From Rhododendron vialii (lineage: Eukaryota; Streptophyta; Magnoliopsida; Ericales; Ericaceae), in the NCBI RefSeq assembly GCF_030253575.1, contig NC_080559.1:35253001-35317000 (forward strand): 64,000 nt of DNA, written 5' to 3'. Both the position numbers and the translations under genes were made by a program. Shown here piece by piece: positions 46,526-58,644 of the stretch (its first letter is position 1; each line of letters starts with the position of its first letter). The notes beneath the pieces are model-generated. The model made no database searches, was not told the DNA's origin, and saw only the letters and a program-made list of their open reading frames with translations.

Positions 46526-49500
46526 TTGACTAGCTAGCATGTCATCAACGTTGAAGCTTTTCAGCAAGCAAACAGATTCCTCACACAGCTGGAAGGGAGG
46601 GTGGTGATTGGATTTGGGAGCCACCACCCCTAAAAGGTTTTGGTAGCTTCTTGCCTTCTTGCACCCAAAGCAAGTAGACTTTGAAACCCCCATCCTAGCT
46701 TGTATACCTTTTGATCCCTTTCCCCTCCCTCTTTAAAATTTTAACAGGTAATGGTTGTGCGCATTCTTTTTTTTTTTTTTTGTTATCTTGTGATTTGAAT
46801 TTACAAAATTAACATTTCATTTATATATATATATATTTATATTTGGAAAGACGATAAAATAAATTCACATTACAAGAAGACAAAAAGAGGGGTGTGATTA
46901 AAACAAAGGAGAATATGAAAATCACTACTCTTTTGTTTAATATAAGTGAAAGTAACCTTGCTTTTTGATGATAGTACAATAGAAGCACGAATCAAGCAAA
47001 AGATGACCGTTGGTTTCCCCCCTTTATAAGAATTGTTTATCAGATAAAGTTTAGTGCTTTAATTAAAAATTTAGCACCAATAATTCCAGATATACCTACA
47101 CACGCATTTATATAACTATTAAAAAAAGACTTCCTGCTTAAATTACTTTCATTGGAAAACCTCTGGCTAATTCTTGAGTTTAACGCGGTTTGAAGGATCG
47201 CAACATAAGAGTTGTTTTTATACCTATGCGCAAAAGTTTGATATTATTCATGAGAATAAAATTTCATAGGACTGTGTAATCAACAATTTCTTAAAAAATA
47301 TATATACTTTATTTAAGAAATCAATAGTGACACATTTGTGAATCTCAAATTGAGTTAAATTTAAGGACCTGGAAAGATCATATCTCTACATTATTGCAAC
47401 AAATGATGTATTCATGGAATTATTCAAATTGATGATCTTTCTTTATCAAGGGGCAATCAAAGATGCCAAACATTCCCCCACCTGATCAAAAGCATTTTTT
47501 GAAAGAACAAGGCACCTCCTCACCCCAACTTTTTAAGCTTCTTGGAATCCTCAGGAGAAACAACACTAGAAAATCCCAGCTGAAAGAGACGTTGGAGAAA
47601 AGCTACCTTTTTGAAAAATTTTGGTTTTTATTCACACTAATCATCTATACTTTACACACAAGCATTCCACTTTTTGTGAGAGTAACTTTACAAAAAGATT
47701 TCTGAGAATCACTGACCCTTTTGGATATATATGCAAAAGGAAGACATTCCTACGTGAGTCCCTTGAGCCTTACATTAGTGTACTCACATGTGGTGTGGTG
47801 ATCATGGGGTCTCTTAACCCATAAAGTTGGGTTTTAAAATGTGTTTTTAAAAGTTAAGACAAATCTTTAGCATCCCATCTCCCCTAAGCAACTTTTAGGA
47901 CCAGCATTAAATAATTAATTAAACTCATGGGGATAGTGTAATCCAAAGCTTTAGCATATTCTTAATTGAAACAACTTTTATATGCCTATATTTGTACTTT
48001 ATTTTCTATGTTAAGCTGAAAATGGTCATTGTGTTTTTTGTTTTTGGGTAAAGGAGGCATATCATTTATAGAGCTAAAGCGCGCATCTCCAATGGTTAGC
48101 TCCTAAATTGGACCTAAAGTGTTTATGTATTTTTTAAATAAAAATACGTGTCTAAAACATATGCTTTCTTTTTTGGCAATGGAGAGCCTCTCAAAATTGG
48201 GCCGCTATTTTGAATTCATCATTGCATATTAAAATCACATGTATCGAGTGAGTCACGACGTGACCCATATAAGTGGGACACAAAACCTCAATGTCTATTT
48301 AATGTTGGAATTATTGATGATCAAGAACCATTTAATTCGCTCAAGTCGATCTAGTTCCAATTCTTATTTGGGCTACCTACGACAGCCATAAAGTTAGAGT
48401 AGGGTTTTCTATTGATATGTGTTCCATTATTAATCCAAAAAGGCAGCATCTCTATCGTGGTTGATTCAATTTCAATCTAATCTTTGGGAAAGCAATTGGC
48501 AAGAGAGAGAAATTCGGGTTTGTACGTGGCTTTTAATATCTAGATATTCCTTTTCCTTTTCTTTTTTTTGAAACTGATCAATTCATTCAAGCCCGAAGGC
48601 GAAGATTACATCGCAAAACCCAGGAATGCACCAAATTGCCTAATTCGAGACACAAGAACTGTAAAAACTACAACAGACTCTAAGACACCTTGCAAAAGCA
48701 AATTGACACTGAGTGTTGACATGAGAATCCCGTCTGGGACTAGGCAGAGAGATATTCTTTCTCGCAATTGGGAAAATGCTTGGCATCACCATATCATCAC
48801 CACGTATCTTAACTACGAAGATTGTAATTGAAATACCCGACAGTTTGGCTAATTAAGCGGACATGAGAAAACAGGATGGGTTTGAGGGGCAGCACCGTAC
48901 TGTCCCTCGCTAGCGGGGTTGCTCCAGTCTCGCTCCGATGATCGAAAACGTTCACTTCGTAGCTCATCGAGTAGAACGAGTGCATTAAAAATTAGCTCGA
49001 TCGGATATCATTAAATGCATGATCGAACATTTTTATTTTGAAAAGAATGGATCCGAAATACTAGATGAAACCCACTGAAACCCATTACTGCCAAGTTATA
49101 TATGTGTTTCGATCAGTCGACACTCACCATCCCTAGATCCGAAAAAACAAATATGTATTTGTTCTCTATTAGGTCATATGCCACGAATCTCAGGGAGGCT
49201 AAACACTCCAAATCTTGAGGTATTGGAGGATAACTTCAAGCTCCGATTTTAAAAAAATCTCCTGATTGAATATGCGTCTCTTTGCAATAGGACTAGTACC
49301 CAGATCCAACTATATCAATAAATGCATATATATTAATTGTGTCATAAATTCTTATCCTCTACGTTTCAATTCATGTAACTATTAGGCGTACTTACAGATT
49401 CAATGCCATGGGGCTGCATTTTCATAATAAGGACCAAAAAGTTGGTGCATGTAATAATTTAATCAGGACGCTGTGTAAGCCACGTGCTTTCTTTCACGTA

Positions 49501-49561
49501 TGGAATAAGGGAAAGCATGGCACTTCCGTTGAGAATGAGAAACATCTTTAATTTGAACAGC

Positions 49562-49565
<4 letters not shown>

Positions 49566-49608
<43 letters not shown>
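49566..49608 (+). repeat. (GA)n microsatellite
   Basis: About 21 GA units. Confidence 0.9.
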
Positions 49609-49610
<2 letters not shown>

Positions 49611-50705
49611 CATGCTTCTGGGGCACAGTGGAAACTTTTTCTTCCACACAACTCTACCACTAGAATTCAACTTTAATTTATTTCTTGCCCATCAAAAGGT
49701 TTAGTACCCAAAATTACACAAACGAAAGTGAAAACTGAAAAGACGAAAGAGAGTTCCATTTGACGCAGAAAGAAAGAGTGCATGTGTGTTCAATACCATG
49801 AAACCCCTGGAAATGGCGCCGAATCGATCATAGCTGCATGGGCTGTGGTCCTGTGGAGTTCATGTCTATTGGGACGTTATTTCTGTTGAGACGTACAACT
49901 GAGGGATGAATTCTTCCTTTTCATCTTTTAGATAGAATTGAAATAGTAAAGGTTAGAGGTGCAAACGCATGGATCGAGGGGAAGGTGGCACGTACTAGTA
50001 TATATCCCCGCCCAAAAAAAGTTTCATACATACAGCAGTAAAAGAATCATCGGTAGTCCACATAACATACACGCGCGTGTAGTACTTCTTGTGGATACTA
50101 ATTATTTTGATGGATGAAATTTATGAATACACGTAACTTTTCGAGTTTATGGATGGTTAACTTTAAAATGCATATATATTTTTTGATAGTATTAAGTTAT
50201 TAACTACGTTGATGAATATTGATTAACTTATAAAGATGTATACCTGCAGGGTGCATGCCATTAGTATTTTCTTTTTTTTTTTGGTATTAAGTATATTGAT
50301 AGTTCTAGGTGGCACCGCCCAACAATGTAAATCCTAGCGCCGAAGAGAGACTTATAAACTTGAAATATGAGGAATGTAAAAATTCTTTGTGTATGTGAGT
50401 GCTGTAGAAAAAATTCTTTTGTACAATTGAGGCATATATGTTGAAGTTCAAAAAAGAAATAAAAATTGAGGCATGTTTGTTATTGATAAGATGGCCCAAT
50501 CCAGTTCAAAAAGAAGATGGCCCAACCCGGCCTGTTGTTCTTGATAAGCTGGCCCAGCCCGGCCTGATACCGTTGAATTTTAGTGGGCCTCGGCAAAGCA
50601 CAGGACTTGTAAAAGAGCATTGAAGCACTAATCATCATTTTTCACGATTTAAACAGAGATTAAACCCTTAAAATAACGAACTAGGGAAGGCCGTTGATTC
50701 AGTTG

Positions 50706-53700
50706 ATGGCCGCCTCGGACGGGAAACCGGAATGGCTCTCTCTCTCCATTGCGCTAGCCTTTGCTACCATCTCTGCATCGGCAGCCGTCTCCGGTACCTG
50801 TCTCTCTCACTCTTGCAATTTTCTCTCTCTAAAGCGCACTGATAATAACTTCGGTTTCCTTTCGTTGTTAGTTTATTTCTGGAGAGGAAAACCCAGGAGT
50901 GAGAACGAGAAGGTTAAAGAGCTTGAGATATCTCTCAAGTCATCCTTAGAGAACTGCGCCGCCGAGAGGCAAGGCCGAATTAGGGCTCAACAGGTACTTT
51001 ACTGTATGAACTTTTCATTGATTGTATATGTAAATTGAGTTTGTTAGGATCCGAATAAGTGAAATAGAATAAGTGGTTCATATGGTTGATTAAGAGGTCT
51101 TGTTTGATAGAACCCAGTTTTAGAACTACTTAAGTTGTCCAAATATGGTGTTCAACATTTTGGTTTGTCTGTTTCGTGTGCCGTATGCAATTGAATTCTG
51201 GATAATAGCTGGCATGGTCAACTATGGTTTAGTTTTAGAGGTGTGCAACAAAGGTACCTTAGAAAGAACGCATGTGGTGGTCATGAACTTCATTTTCCGT
51301 ATCACAATTTCTGTCAGTATCGTTCGTGTTTATTATTATCGTATTGCTCATTGTCAGAGGAGTTCTAGGGTTGCCATTTTATCAATTGCATTGGTGTTTG
51401 CCAGGATACCATTGGAAACAAAATGAAATAAAACACAGGTAGATTTTACTATTGTTTTCTTAGTTTTTAACATGTTCATAAACCTTCAAATTGGATTTCT
51501 GTTGCTTTTCTAGCATATTCTTGTGGACAAAAGCTTTGAATGAAGGTTACATTATTATATGAGCATGCAGCTTTATAAACTTGCAAAAATGCATTTGTGG
51601 ATTTGAAAATTGCATTGGGTGTTCTACCGACGGAAGATGTTTAACGTAGTTTTCTTCATCATGTCGCAGGCTTTGAGGAAAGCACTAGCCCAACCTAAGT
51701 TAGAGAATTTGGAGGCGACTTCTTATCCAATGGTACCTATTGCCATCATCCGGTCATGCTTCTCAACCAGGTAATTTGTGGTGTATGTTGATATTAATTG
51801 TGGATCGAACATGTTGGATGATACGGCTTTAATAAAAAAGGAAGGATTCAGATAATAAAAAAAGGAAGGATTGAGTTATGGCACATAGGTTTGGGGTTTG
51901 GGGTTTTAGCTTATGAAGAAGCATTGAATGCCTGCTAGTAGTAATCTGACTTATGTACCCGGCTAACATCCTATTGATTCCTACCAATGGATTTGTGCTG
52001 GGCCTGCTGGCTGCCCATGCCTTTTCATTCTCTTGCAGTAACACCCTTACCCATACTCTCATTCACTAAAGATCGGACCTCTGCAATTGCATAAGCTGTC
52101 CTTTCATATGCATGCGAATGTATTTAATATGCAAACAAGTCTTCAGTGACGTGCCTTGAAGCAATTTAAAATGACGTGTGTAGGAATGGGACACCTAGGC
52201 AACCTTTACTTGTACCACTTGCTAGAGCGCAGCTGCTGTTTGATCCAGCTCGAGTTCCTCCAGCGTCCCTTGAGGGTTTGGAAGAATATTCTCATTGCTG
52301 GATTATATATGTGTTTCATTTGAATACGAATCTTGAAAAGCTTTGGAAGCATCCATCTAATTCAAAGTTTAAGGCAAAGGTACGTCACCATGTTCTTCTG
52401 CTATAATCTCGGAAATCGAGGGTCAGCTGACTAGGGGTTAGTCTTGATTCATGCAAAGATGCTCCTCTGAAGTTGAAGTAAGGGATTATCCACCTCACTG
52501 CCTCAAAGAGCAGTGCCTCTCTTGTTTTGCACGTGTACAGAGAGACTCCAAACAACGCTTTCTGTATATTTTTTAATTTGGTTTGTTCTGAATATAGTTC
52601 TCTCTATATAGATTTTTATGAGATGGTTGGTGGATGGATAGGTTAGAGTACCAAAGTTGAAGGGTGAAAAGATGGGACTTTTTGCTACAAGATCACCACA
52701 TCGTCCATGCCCCATTGGGCTAACAGTGGCCAAGGTAACATTCAATCTTGTATGGTCATGATTCATGAACACACCCTTTCTGGTCAAAGAAAGTATGCCT
52801 GTGTTTGTTGCATTTGATTATTATAGTTGTATTTTGAAAAGGAACAGGACTATGAAGTCTGGTTTTTTGTTTCTTGACATTTTGGCGATAGGAAAGCCTG
52901 TGATTTTCATACTCCGTATTATATATTCCCACCAGAAATGCTCCTAGTGGATCTTTTCAGAAACTTGTTCCCACTGTCCTCCAGATACTTGGAGCATTCT
53001 CATGCCATAGCTTGAATCGTACCTGCGTTACCGCTACATATATCATGAATTTGATCATTCAATGAATGATTGGTTACACACCACATATGCAGGCGGTATT
53101 AGAGCAACTCTAAACCACTCTTCAAAATTATTATTTTTATCTATATGAAGAGCCATGTGAGATTTTATACCTGGCTCCAAGTTCCAACCCACTCTTCATT
53201 CAACTCTATCAAATTTGAAGACTTCATCTCACTCTGCAAACTTGATGATTGAGAATGACTGTTCAAACTAAATAGATTAAATAAGTAAAATTTGAAGAGC
53301 GGGTTGGATTGCTAAATATGAAAACTACAAAAATGAATCTTCAAAATGCCATATAGGTCAACAAAGGGCACATTTGATGCAAAATTTTAAAGAGTGGGTT
53401 GGAGATGCTCTAAGGTTCTTTCTATTTCGTGGTGTATTTAGATTTTAAATTTGAGTAACTACCGGGGGTGACGGGGTACCATATTTCTGCATTACGAAAG
53501 TTCAAGGTCTCACTGCCAGTTTAAGTGGCAGGTTACAAAATGCATTTCTCAACCTCTTTGATGTCTAATGGGATGTTTACACTCTTTTTCAAACTTAGAT
53601 TGAGGAAGTACAAGGACGTATGGTTCTAGTTTCTGGCGTGGATCTGGTTGATGGAACTGTAAGTTTTCTAGTGCTCTATTTATTGTTCGACTAAGTGAAA

Positions 53701-55566
53701 ACTCTTTGATTTGTGATTGGCACTTTCATCTTACAAGTGAATGTGACCTCATGATTTCAGTTTTATTCAACAGCCTGTCCTGGATATCAAACCTTATCTA
53801 CCATACAGTGACAGCATCAATGGAGCAACAGTTCCCACCTGGGTAAAGGTACTTTATCCATTGTATACCATTTATTTGAATGTGGTTTGTTGTTATCTTC
53901 CATTTGCAACAATGGTAAGTGGGTGAACAGACTATCTCCATCATTCGGTAGCTACTCAAAATCTTAAGTATCTTGTTTGAGGACATTTTTTTTGGTACAC
54001 ATGCCATTCAAAATCTTGTAATATTTGTCTTTCAATGTGGCTAATTAGCACTATTTACGAGAAGGCCATCACGTAGTGCTGGTTCATTGATGCTAGATGG
54101 CTCAAGGGGTAGACCTAGGCATTGTTTGCAGCAAGTGGCTGCTCTCATACTTAACTGGTATTCTCACAATTGAAAGGTTTGTCTTTACTGGTGTACCAGG
54201 CAGGCCCTTTGTGTTACTCCAGTTATTGTATTCTGGAGTGAATTTTGCTAAGTTGTCATGATTACTGTTACTAGATCCTGGATTTATGCAGACTACTAGA
54301 TGGACGTCTTGGTGAGTTAATGATGGGTGTCTAAACTCTTGCAGTCAATTCATAACATACAGGGATACTCGTGGATTTTTTTGTTTCACATGATTTTTAT
54401 CCAACATGGGTCTTGATGGGCGTGGCTAGAAATAATAATAAAAAACCAGTTAAGATACAATTCATGATTAACAGGACCTCGGGATAGCAAAAAATTGATG
54501 GGACCTTACCAACTTAATTTCATATCGTGGGACTTGGTGCCAATTATACATGATTGTGCTGGTGCATAGTGGGTGTGTGTGCCAATATGTTGAGTTTTCC
54601 ATAATTGTTGAGAATTCAGGTGCCTTTGCATATGCACTTTTCCTTGGGATTGGAAAACTATTAATAACCGTTTCCTTGAACATATGTAAACAGAATTATG
54701 AAGTGTTGATACATTCGTTGCTTTGACAGAAAGTGAAGACCATGCTTAGACAAGTAGCACCATTTCAATATGGACTACACATTATGTTATTGTTGCTGTG
54801 CTCATATCATTTTTCATGGTATTTGACGTGATATTCTTTTAGCCTGTGTTTGGATCATGCATTTGTGAGGAATTTCTGGTGGTGAAGGAAACGTAAAGGA
54901 AAAGATAAGAAGATAATGTACTGAAGAATAATCCGTGATCCAAATGCAGCCTTAGTGTAACATTATGGGCTTCTTCGGAATATAAACTTATGCTATGTTG
55001 GACAGGAGGACAATCCGTTAGCTGTTGTTTCGGTTAACTTCTCTGAGGGCTTCTCCGCTGATCTAGCTGACTGTTGGACGAAACTGGTGAGTATTAATCA
55101 GTATCTAAATGAAATATAAAGTGGAGATGTCTTTTGCGTTTCATAATCAACATCTGGACTGTGATTGTTCTGTCTTGCATATAATTTGGCTGACCTCCCC
55201 TTTTGTGGGTATCAGGAAAAGAAGTCCCTCTATGCATCCCCCAATGAATTTCAGAGCTTGATCAAGCAAGTGCTTTCATGGGATATACGATCTCTATCTC
55301 AACGAAGTCGGCCTCATAATCGTTTAGTACAGATAGAAAATGGTGATAGAGTTGATGATGATACTGAAGATTTGGTTGACTACTTAGATGAATCAGCTTC
55401 CAGAGGTGAAGGGATTTCTCTTTCATCTGGTGACGTAATTTATCACCTAATACTGGAAGGCCTGAATGTGTCCTACAGAATCAATTTTGATGGCAATGTT
55501 CTTGTTGAGCAAGTCATACTCTCTACTCATATCCCAGACAGTAGTACAAACACTGCAAGTATATGA
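50706..55566 (+). CDS. TRMO: tRNA (adenine(37)-N6)-methyltransferase, TRMO/TsaA-domain protein
   Basis: Exons 50706-50993, 51670-51770, 52184-52379, 52642-52734, 53599-53658, 53774-53848, 55006-55086 and 55216-55566 join in phase to give 414 residues. A 78-bp in-frame stretch inside exon 1 (50794-50871) may itself be an intron, which would give 388. An N-terminal hydrophobic segment (about 11-30) is followed by a charged coiled-coil-like stretch. The TsaA (UPF0066) domain runs from VPIAIIRSCF to SINGATVPTWV. Visible family motifs are RQPLLVPLARA, LEGLEEYSHCWIIYVFH, VPKLKGEKMGLFATRSPHRP, CPIGLTVAKI and LVDGTPVLDIKPYLPYSDS. Bacterial TrmO adds the methyl group of m6t6A at tRNA position 37, next to the anticodon, using AdoMet. 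The plant N-terminal extension may anchor or target it (inference). Start ATG 50706 is the first in frame. Confidence 0.93.
53099..53413. mobile_element. Harbinger/Tourist-like MITE in TRMO intron 4
   Basis: The ends TTAGAGCAACTCTAAACCAC and GGGTTGGAGATGCTCTAA are inverted, and the similarity extends inward (CACTCTTCAAAATT and AATTTTAAAGAGTG). GAGC..CTCCAACC ends are typical of plant Harbinger-type MITEs. Target duplication not resolved. It sits wholly inside intron 4 (52735-53598). Confidence 0.7.
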
Positions 55567-56284
55567 CAGGAGAACTAAACAGGTATGTTTACTTTGTTTA
55601 GGACCCATTGGGTTGCTTTAGCGCTCGGACTTATTCTTTTATTTGGCAACAACTTGTTTCAGATTCCATTCTTTGGTTCATCTGTCTCTACATCCATGCA
55701 TGTGTTTGTGTATCACTGGATCAAGATCATCAACAAAGTACTCCCTTACAAAGTACTCCCTTATAATTAGAACCTTTAGTCACTGGATCTGGTTCTGACA
55801 TTTGCTATCTATACAAAGGCTCGTTTGGAAATCAATGATTTGTGCTGGTATTCACTTGAAGAGTTCAATTTCGCATGGGAGGGAAAGGTGTTCAAGTGAA
55901 GGAGTTCAATTTAGCCTTTCTTTCCTTTCTCTTGGTAAATCCCCTACAGGACCTTAATGGTGAATAGTTGACAGTTTTGCTGGCTCAATGCTAAATTTTT
56001 CTTACAGATGAAAAATTGCCCTCCATTGCATCTGATTGTAGAGAAGTATGGGACAAATGTTATTCCCATCAAATGCTAAGTTTTGCTGGAAGTATTGATA
56101 AACTGTATGTTTCACTTGAAGATTATTCAAGATGTATAAAAATCTGAAACGGATTACCATCTAGTTTTTGGTTTTGGTCATCAATTACTGCCATTTTAAA
56201 TCATGCTCCCCCGAATCCAGAAACCACTATTGCTAAGGCAGGGTTAGCATCATCTGATTACCTTCAAACTGTCTTCAACGATCC
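55567..56284. other. TRMO 3' flank
   Basis: Likely 3' UTR. Just after the stop, CTAAACAG|GTATG could be a splice junction but has no coding consequence. No gene seen. Confidence 0.4.
56105..56196 (+). repeat. Left copy of a diverged direct repeat flanking the RNase H remnant
   Basis: About 90 bp starting GTATGTTTCACTTGAAGATT and ending near TTACTGCCA. It is clearly related to 56732-56821. Confidence 0.7.
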
Positions 56285-56725
56285 TAGGCCAGAGCCCAGT
56301 TCTCGAAGTGGAGGACTCTGTGGTCGGCTCCCCCTCGCAGTGTGGCTAAATTCTTTTGTGCTGGAGCTTTTTCTACCTCACGCAGCTATGCTGCCTTTGT
56401 CGTCATCTCTAGAGTTAGTGGTGGTTCAGGTCCTCTTCTAGATTACGGCAGAGTTAGGGCACCCTCTGCCATTATGGTGGAAGCTTGGGCTGTATGGATC
56501 GCATGTGGCATGGCTATGGATCAGATTGGAAGAGGTAATCTTTGAATCTGATAACCTCCAACTTATTAACAGGGTTTGTAATGGGGCTTCCTCTTGCCCC
56601 TGGGAGATCAGATCATTAGTGGAGTATGTGCTTCTATGGGCTTCTTCGCGGCCATGGTCATGCAAAGGTGTGGACGAAAGAATAGCGGAGCGGTGCAGTG
56701 TTGTACACTTGCGTTATTTTTTGTA
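56285..56725 (+). pseudogene. Broken RNase H (RVT_3-type) domain from a LINE or related retroelement
   Basis: In one frame: WSAPPRSVAKFFCAGAFSTS, SGGSGPLLDYGRVRAPSA, VEAWAVWIACGMAMD. In another frame from about 56525: LEEVIFESDNLQLINRVCNG, PWEIRSLVEYVLLWASSRPW. Together these follow the RNase H-like fold seen at the C-terminus of plant non-LTR retroelements (AEAWAL.. and ESDN.. are the usual conserved points). A frameshift near 56525 separates them, and the usual first aspartate (FDGAF) appears changed to CAGAF. It is a remnant. I cannot exclude a decayed host RNase H-like gene. Confidence 0.7.
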
Positions 56726-56731
56726 GATTGC

Positions 56732-56821
56732 GTACGCTTTACTTGAAGATTCTTCAAATGCAAGAATCTGGAAGAGATGTTGCAGTCTAGTTTTGGTTTT
56801 GGCATCAAGTACTGCCACTCT
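56732..56821 (+). repeat. Right copy of the direct repeat flanking the RNase H remnant
   Basis: Starts GTACGCTTTACTTGAAGATT and ends near GTACTGCCACTCT. Partner of 56105-56196, with scattered differences. Confidence 0.7.
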
Positions 56822-57209
56822 ACATGAAGATTTAGTTGCTGAATTTCGAACTTGCAAATTTCTTGGTAATTCTTAACTCTGCCTGGGATGAGAAGTGTTT
56901 TTTTTTTAATAGTGGGATTGATAAATGAGTGTGAAGTGTCAATTTTTCGCCCGTCAAAATCATATTTATTTATAGTAGTATATATTGGTTTCCAAGTCCT
57001 GAATGAGAATGGACACACACATTATTAGTTGGAAGACCCGAAAGATCTAAACAAACGAGAGTATAATCATGTGCTTGGTTAGGGTTACTTGAACCATTGT
57101 CCAATTAGAAAAATTTATACAACAAATTAAAATGCAGATAGCAAGAAATAATAAGATAATAAGACTATTTTATTTGTGTTTGGGCTTGTCCCAATTGTGT
57201 GTTTCCTTA

Positions 57210-57659
57210 TAGCATCTCCATTGTAATAAGCAAATAGGTGTGGATAAGCAAACTTAACAATAATGCTCAAAAAACACCTCACATTGTAATAACCAAGGTT
57301 ACAAGTCTTTTAGCAAATAATCAAATTTCACTCATCGCATAACCAAACTTAACAACTTTTACCAATAACCAAAACTCAATAACCAAATCCAATAACCAAA
57401 CTCAAAACTCAATAACACCCCCACATTGGAATCATTTCATCGAGACGAATAATTTGGTGTGGTTGGGTACGTGATTGGAACTCTTTTGCGATTGGACATA
57501 GGTACATTGTGTATTGTGGGGTTTTTTTTGGTTAGGGATGTAAAAATAACCAATGTGAAGGCAGAGGTTGTTAAGTTTGATTATGAACTAAATGTATAAT
57601 CAAATGCTGACGTGGCACATTTTGGTTATTGATTTTGATTATTCCCATTGCGGATGCTC
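57210..57659. mobile_element. PIF/Harbinger-type MITE, 450 bp
   Basis: Ends TAGCATCTCCATTGTAATAA and ATTCCCATTGCGGATGCTC are inverted. TTA occurs directly outside both ends (57207-57209 and 57660-57662), as expected for Harbinger. The interior is rich in AATAACCAAA words. Confidence 0.75.
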
Positions 57660-57662
57660 TTA

Positions 57663-58505
57663 ATTAGTTGGCATCTTATCAATTAAGGATTTGGGTCTCA
57701 GATTCGACACTATGTTCTCTTTTTGTTTCTGTTAATCTTTGTAACATTTTCAAAAGTTAACAAAATTTCTTTTTCGCCGTTCAAAAAAAAAAGGAATATT
57801 TTATTTGATAATTTGCAATCTAGTCCAATGAAATGAATGCATATAGTAAGATAAAGAAATAGTTGCCGAGCAAAAAAAAAAAGGATAAGAAATAGTTAGA
57901 GAAAAATTAAATTTATTTTCAGAGGTTGGACGAGATAACTAAAAGGGAAATGATTTTTACACTTCAACTTTTTAATATTCACATACTTTTTTTTAGTGTT
58001 GAAAATATACGTATTTTTTTTTGCTAAAAGACAAAAAAAGATTATGGATATAAAAATAGGGAGTGTGAAAATTATTTTCCTAATTAAAAATATTTATTAT
58101 GGCCTGAACACTTGCTATCACCGATTGGTACGTATGTCGTTGATATGTCAGATGTCGTCCAATTTTTAAAGTTTTATCTTGGGTTTTTTCAATGAATAAA
58201 ATAAAAAAGAAGTTTGCTTCTCTTTTTTTTTACAACGTTTTTATCTTGGAAATTTTTTTTTTTGATTTCGGGAAATAGTGGGAAAAAGAATAAATATGTT
58301 TCCAATGTGTTTGTTTATGCTCTGTTTGTTTGATGTTTGTTGATGTACTTGTCAATCTTATTTTATTAAGAAAAAAGTAGTAGGAGTAGTAAGAAAAAGA
58401 AAAAAAAGAAAAGAAGAAGAAATGTTTACTGAACAAAATTAACAATAAATAACTTCCTCTTTCAGCATAACCCAGATTATGGAATCCAAACCATTCCTAG
58501 AAACG

Positions 58506-58507
<2 letters not shown>
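57663..58507. other. Intergenic upstream of DGK, no gene seen
   Basis: Highly AT-rich, with A and T runs. No supported ORF. Confidence 0.4.

Positions 58508-58549
<42 letters not shown>
58508..58549 (+). repeat. (CT)n microsatellite in the DGK promoter/leader
   Basis: About 21 CT units, ending about 95 bp before the DGK start codon. A second (CT)n tract starts just inside intron 1, at about 58989. Confidence 0.9.
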
Positions 58550-58554
<5 letters not shown>

Positions 58555-58644
58555 ACAGTCATAATACAGGCATTGAAGCCTCAATCTAATGAAGACCAGG
58601 TAAATGCGCCAATGCACGCATACTCGTGAGACGGGGTTGGAGCT

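Larger units (their letters stand above)
44269..50705. other. Gene-poor intergenic stretch
   Basis: Very AT-rich. It holds (GA)n at 45410-45428, 46462-46510 (followed by (TG)n) and 49566-49608. A short inverted pair near 48067-48188 (GCATCTCCAATGG and GCAATGGAGAGCC) is likely a small MITE. An 85-codon ORF at 46436-46693 (-) is discussed separately. No gene can be supported. Confidence 0.4.

Noticed and set aside
52503-52787. 94-codon minus-strand ORF
   Set aside because: Antisense to TRMO exon 4 and its introns.
55585-55770. 61-codon ORF after the TRMO stop
   Set aside because: It lies in the 3' flank and has no link to the TsaA domain; the repeated ACAAAGTACTCCCTT word is a small duplication.
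55567-58644. A gene between TRMO and DGK built around the RNase H domain
   Set aside because: There is a frameshift, a changed catalytic-region residue, no consistent splice sites and no promoter.
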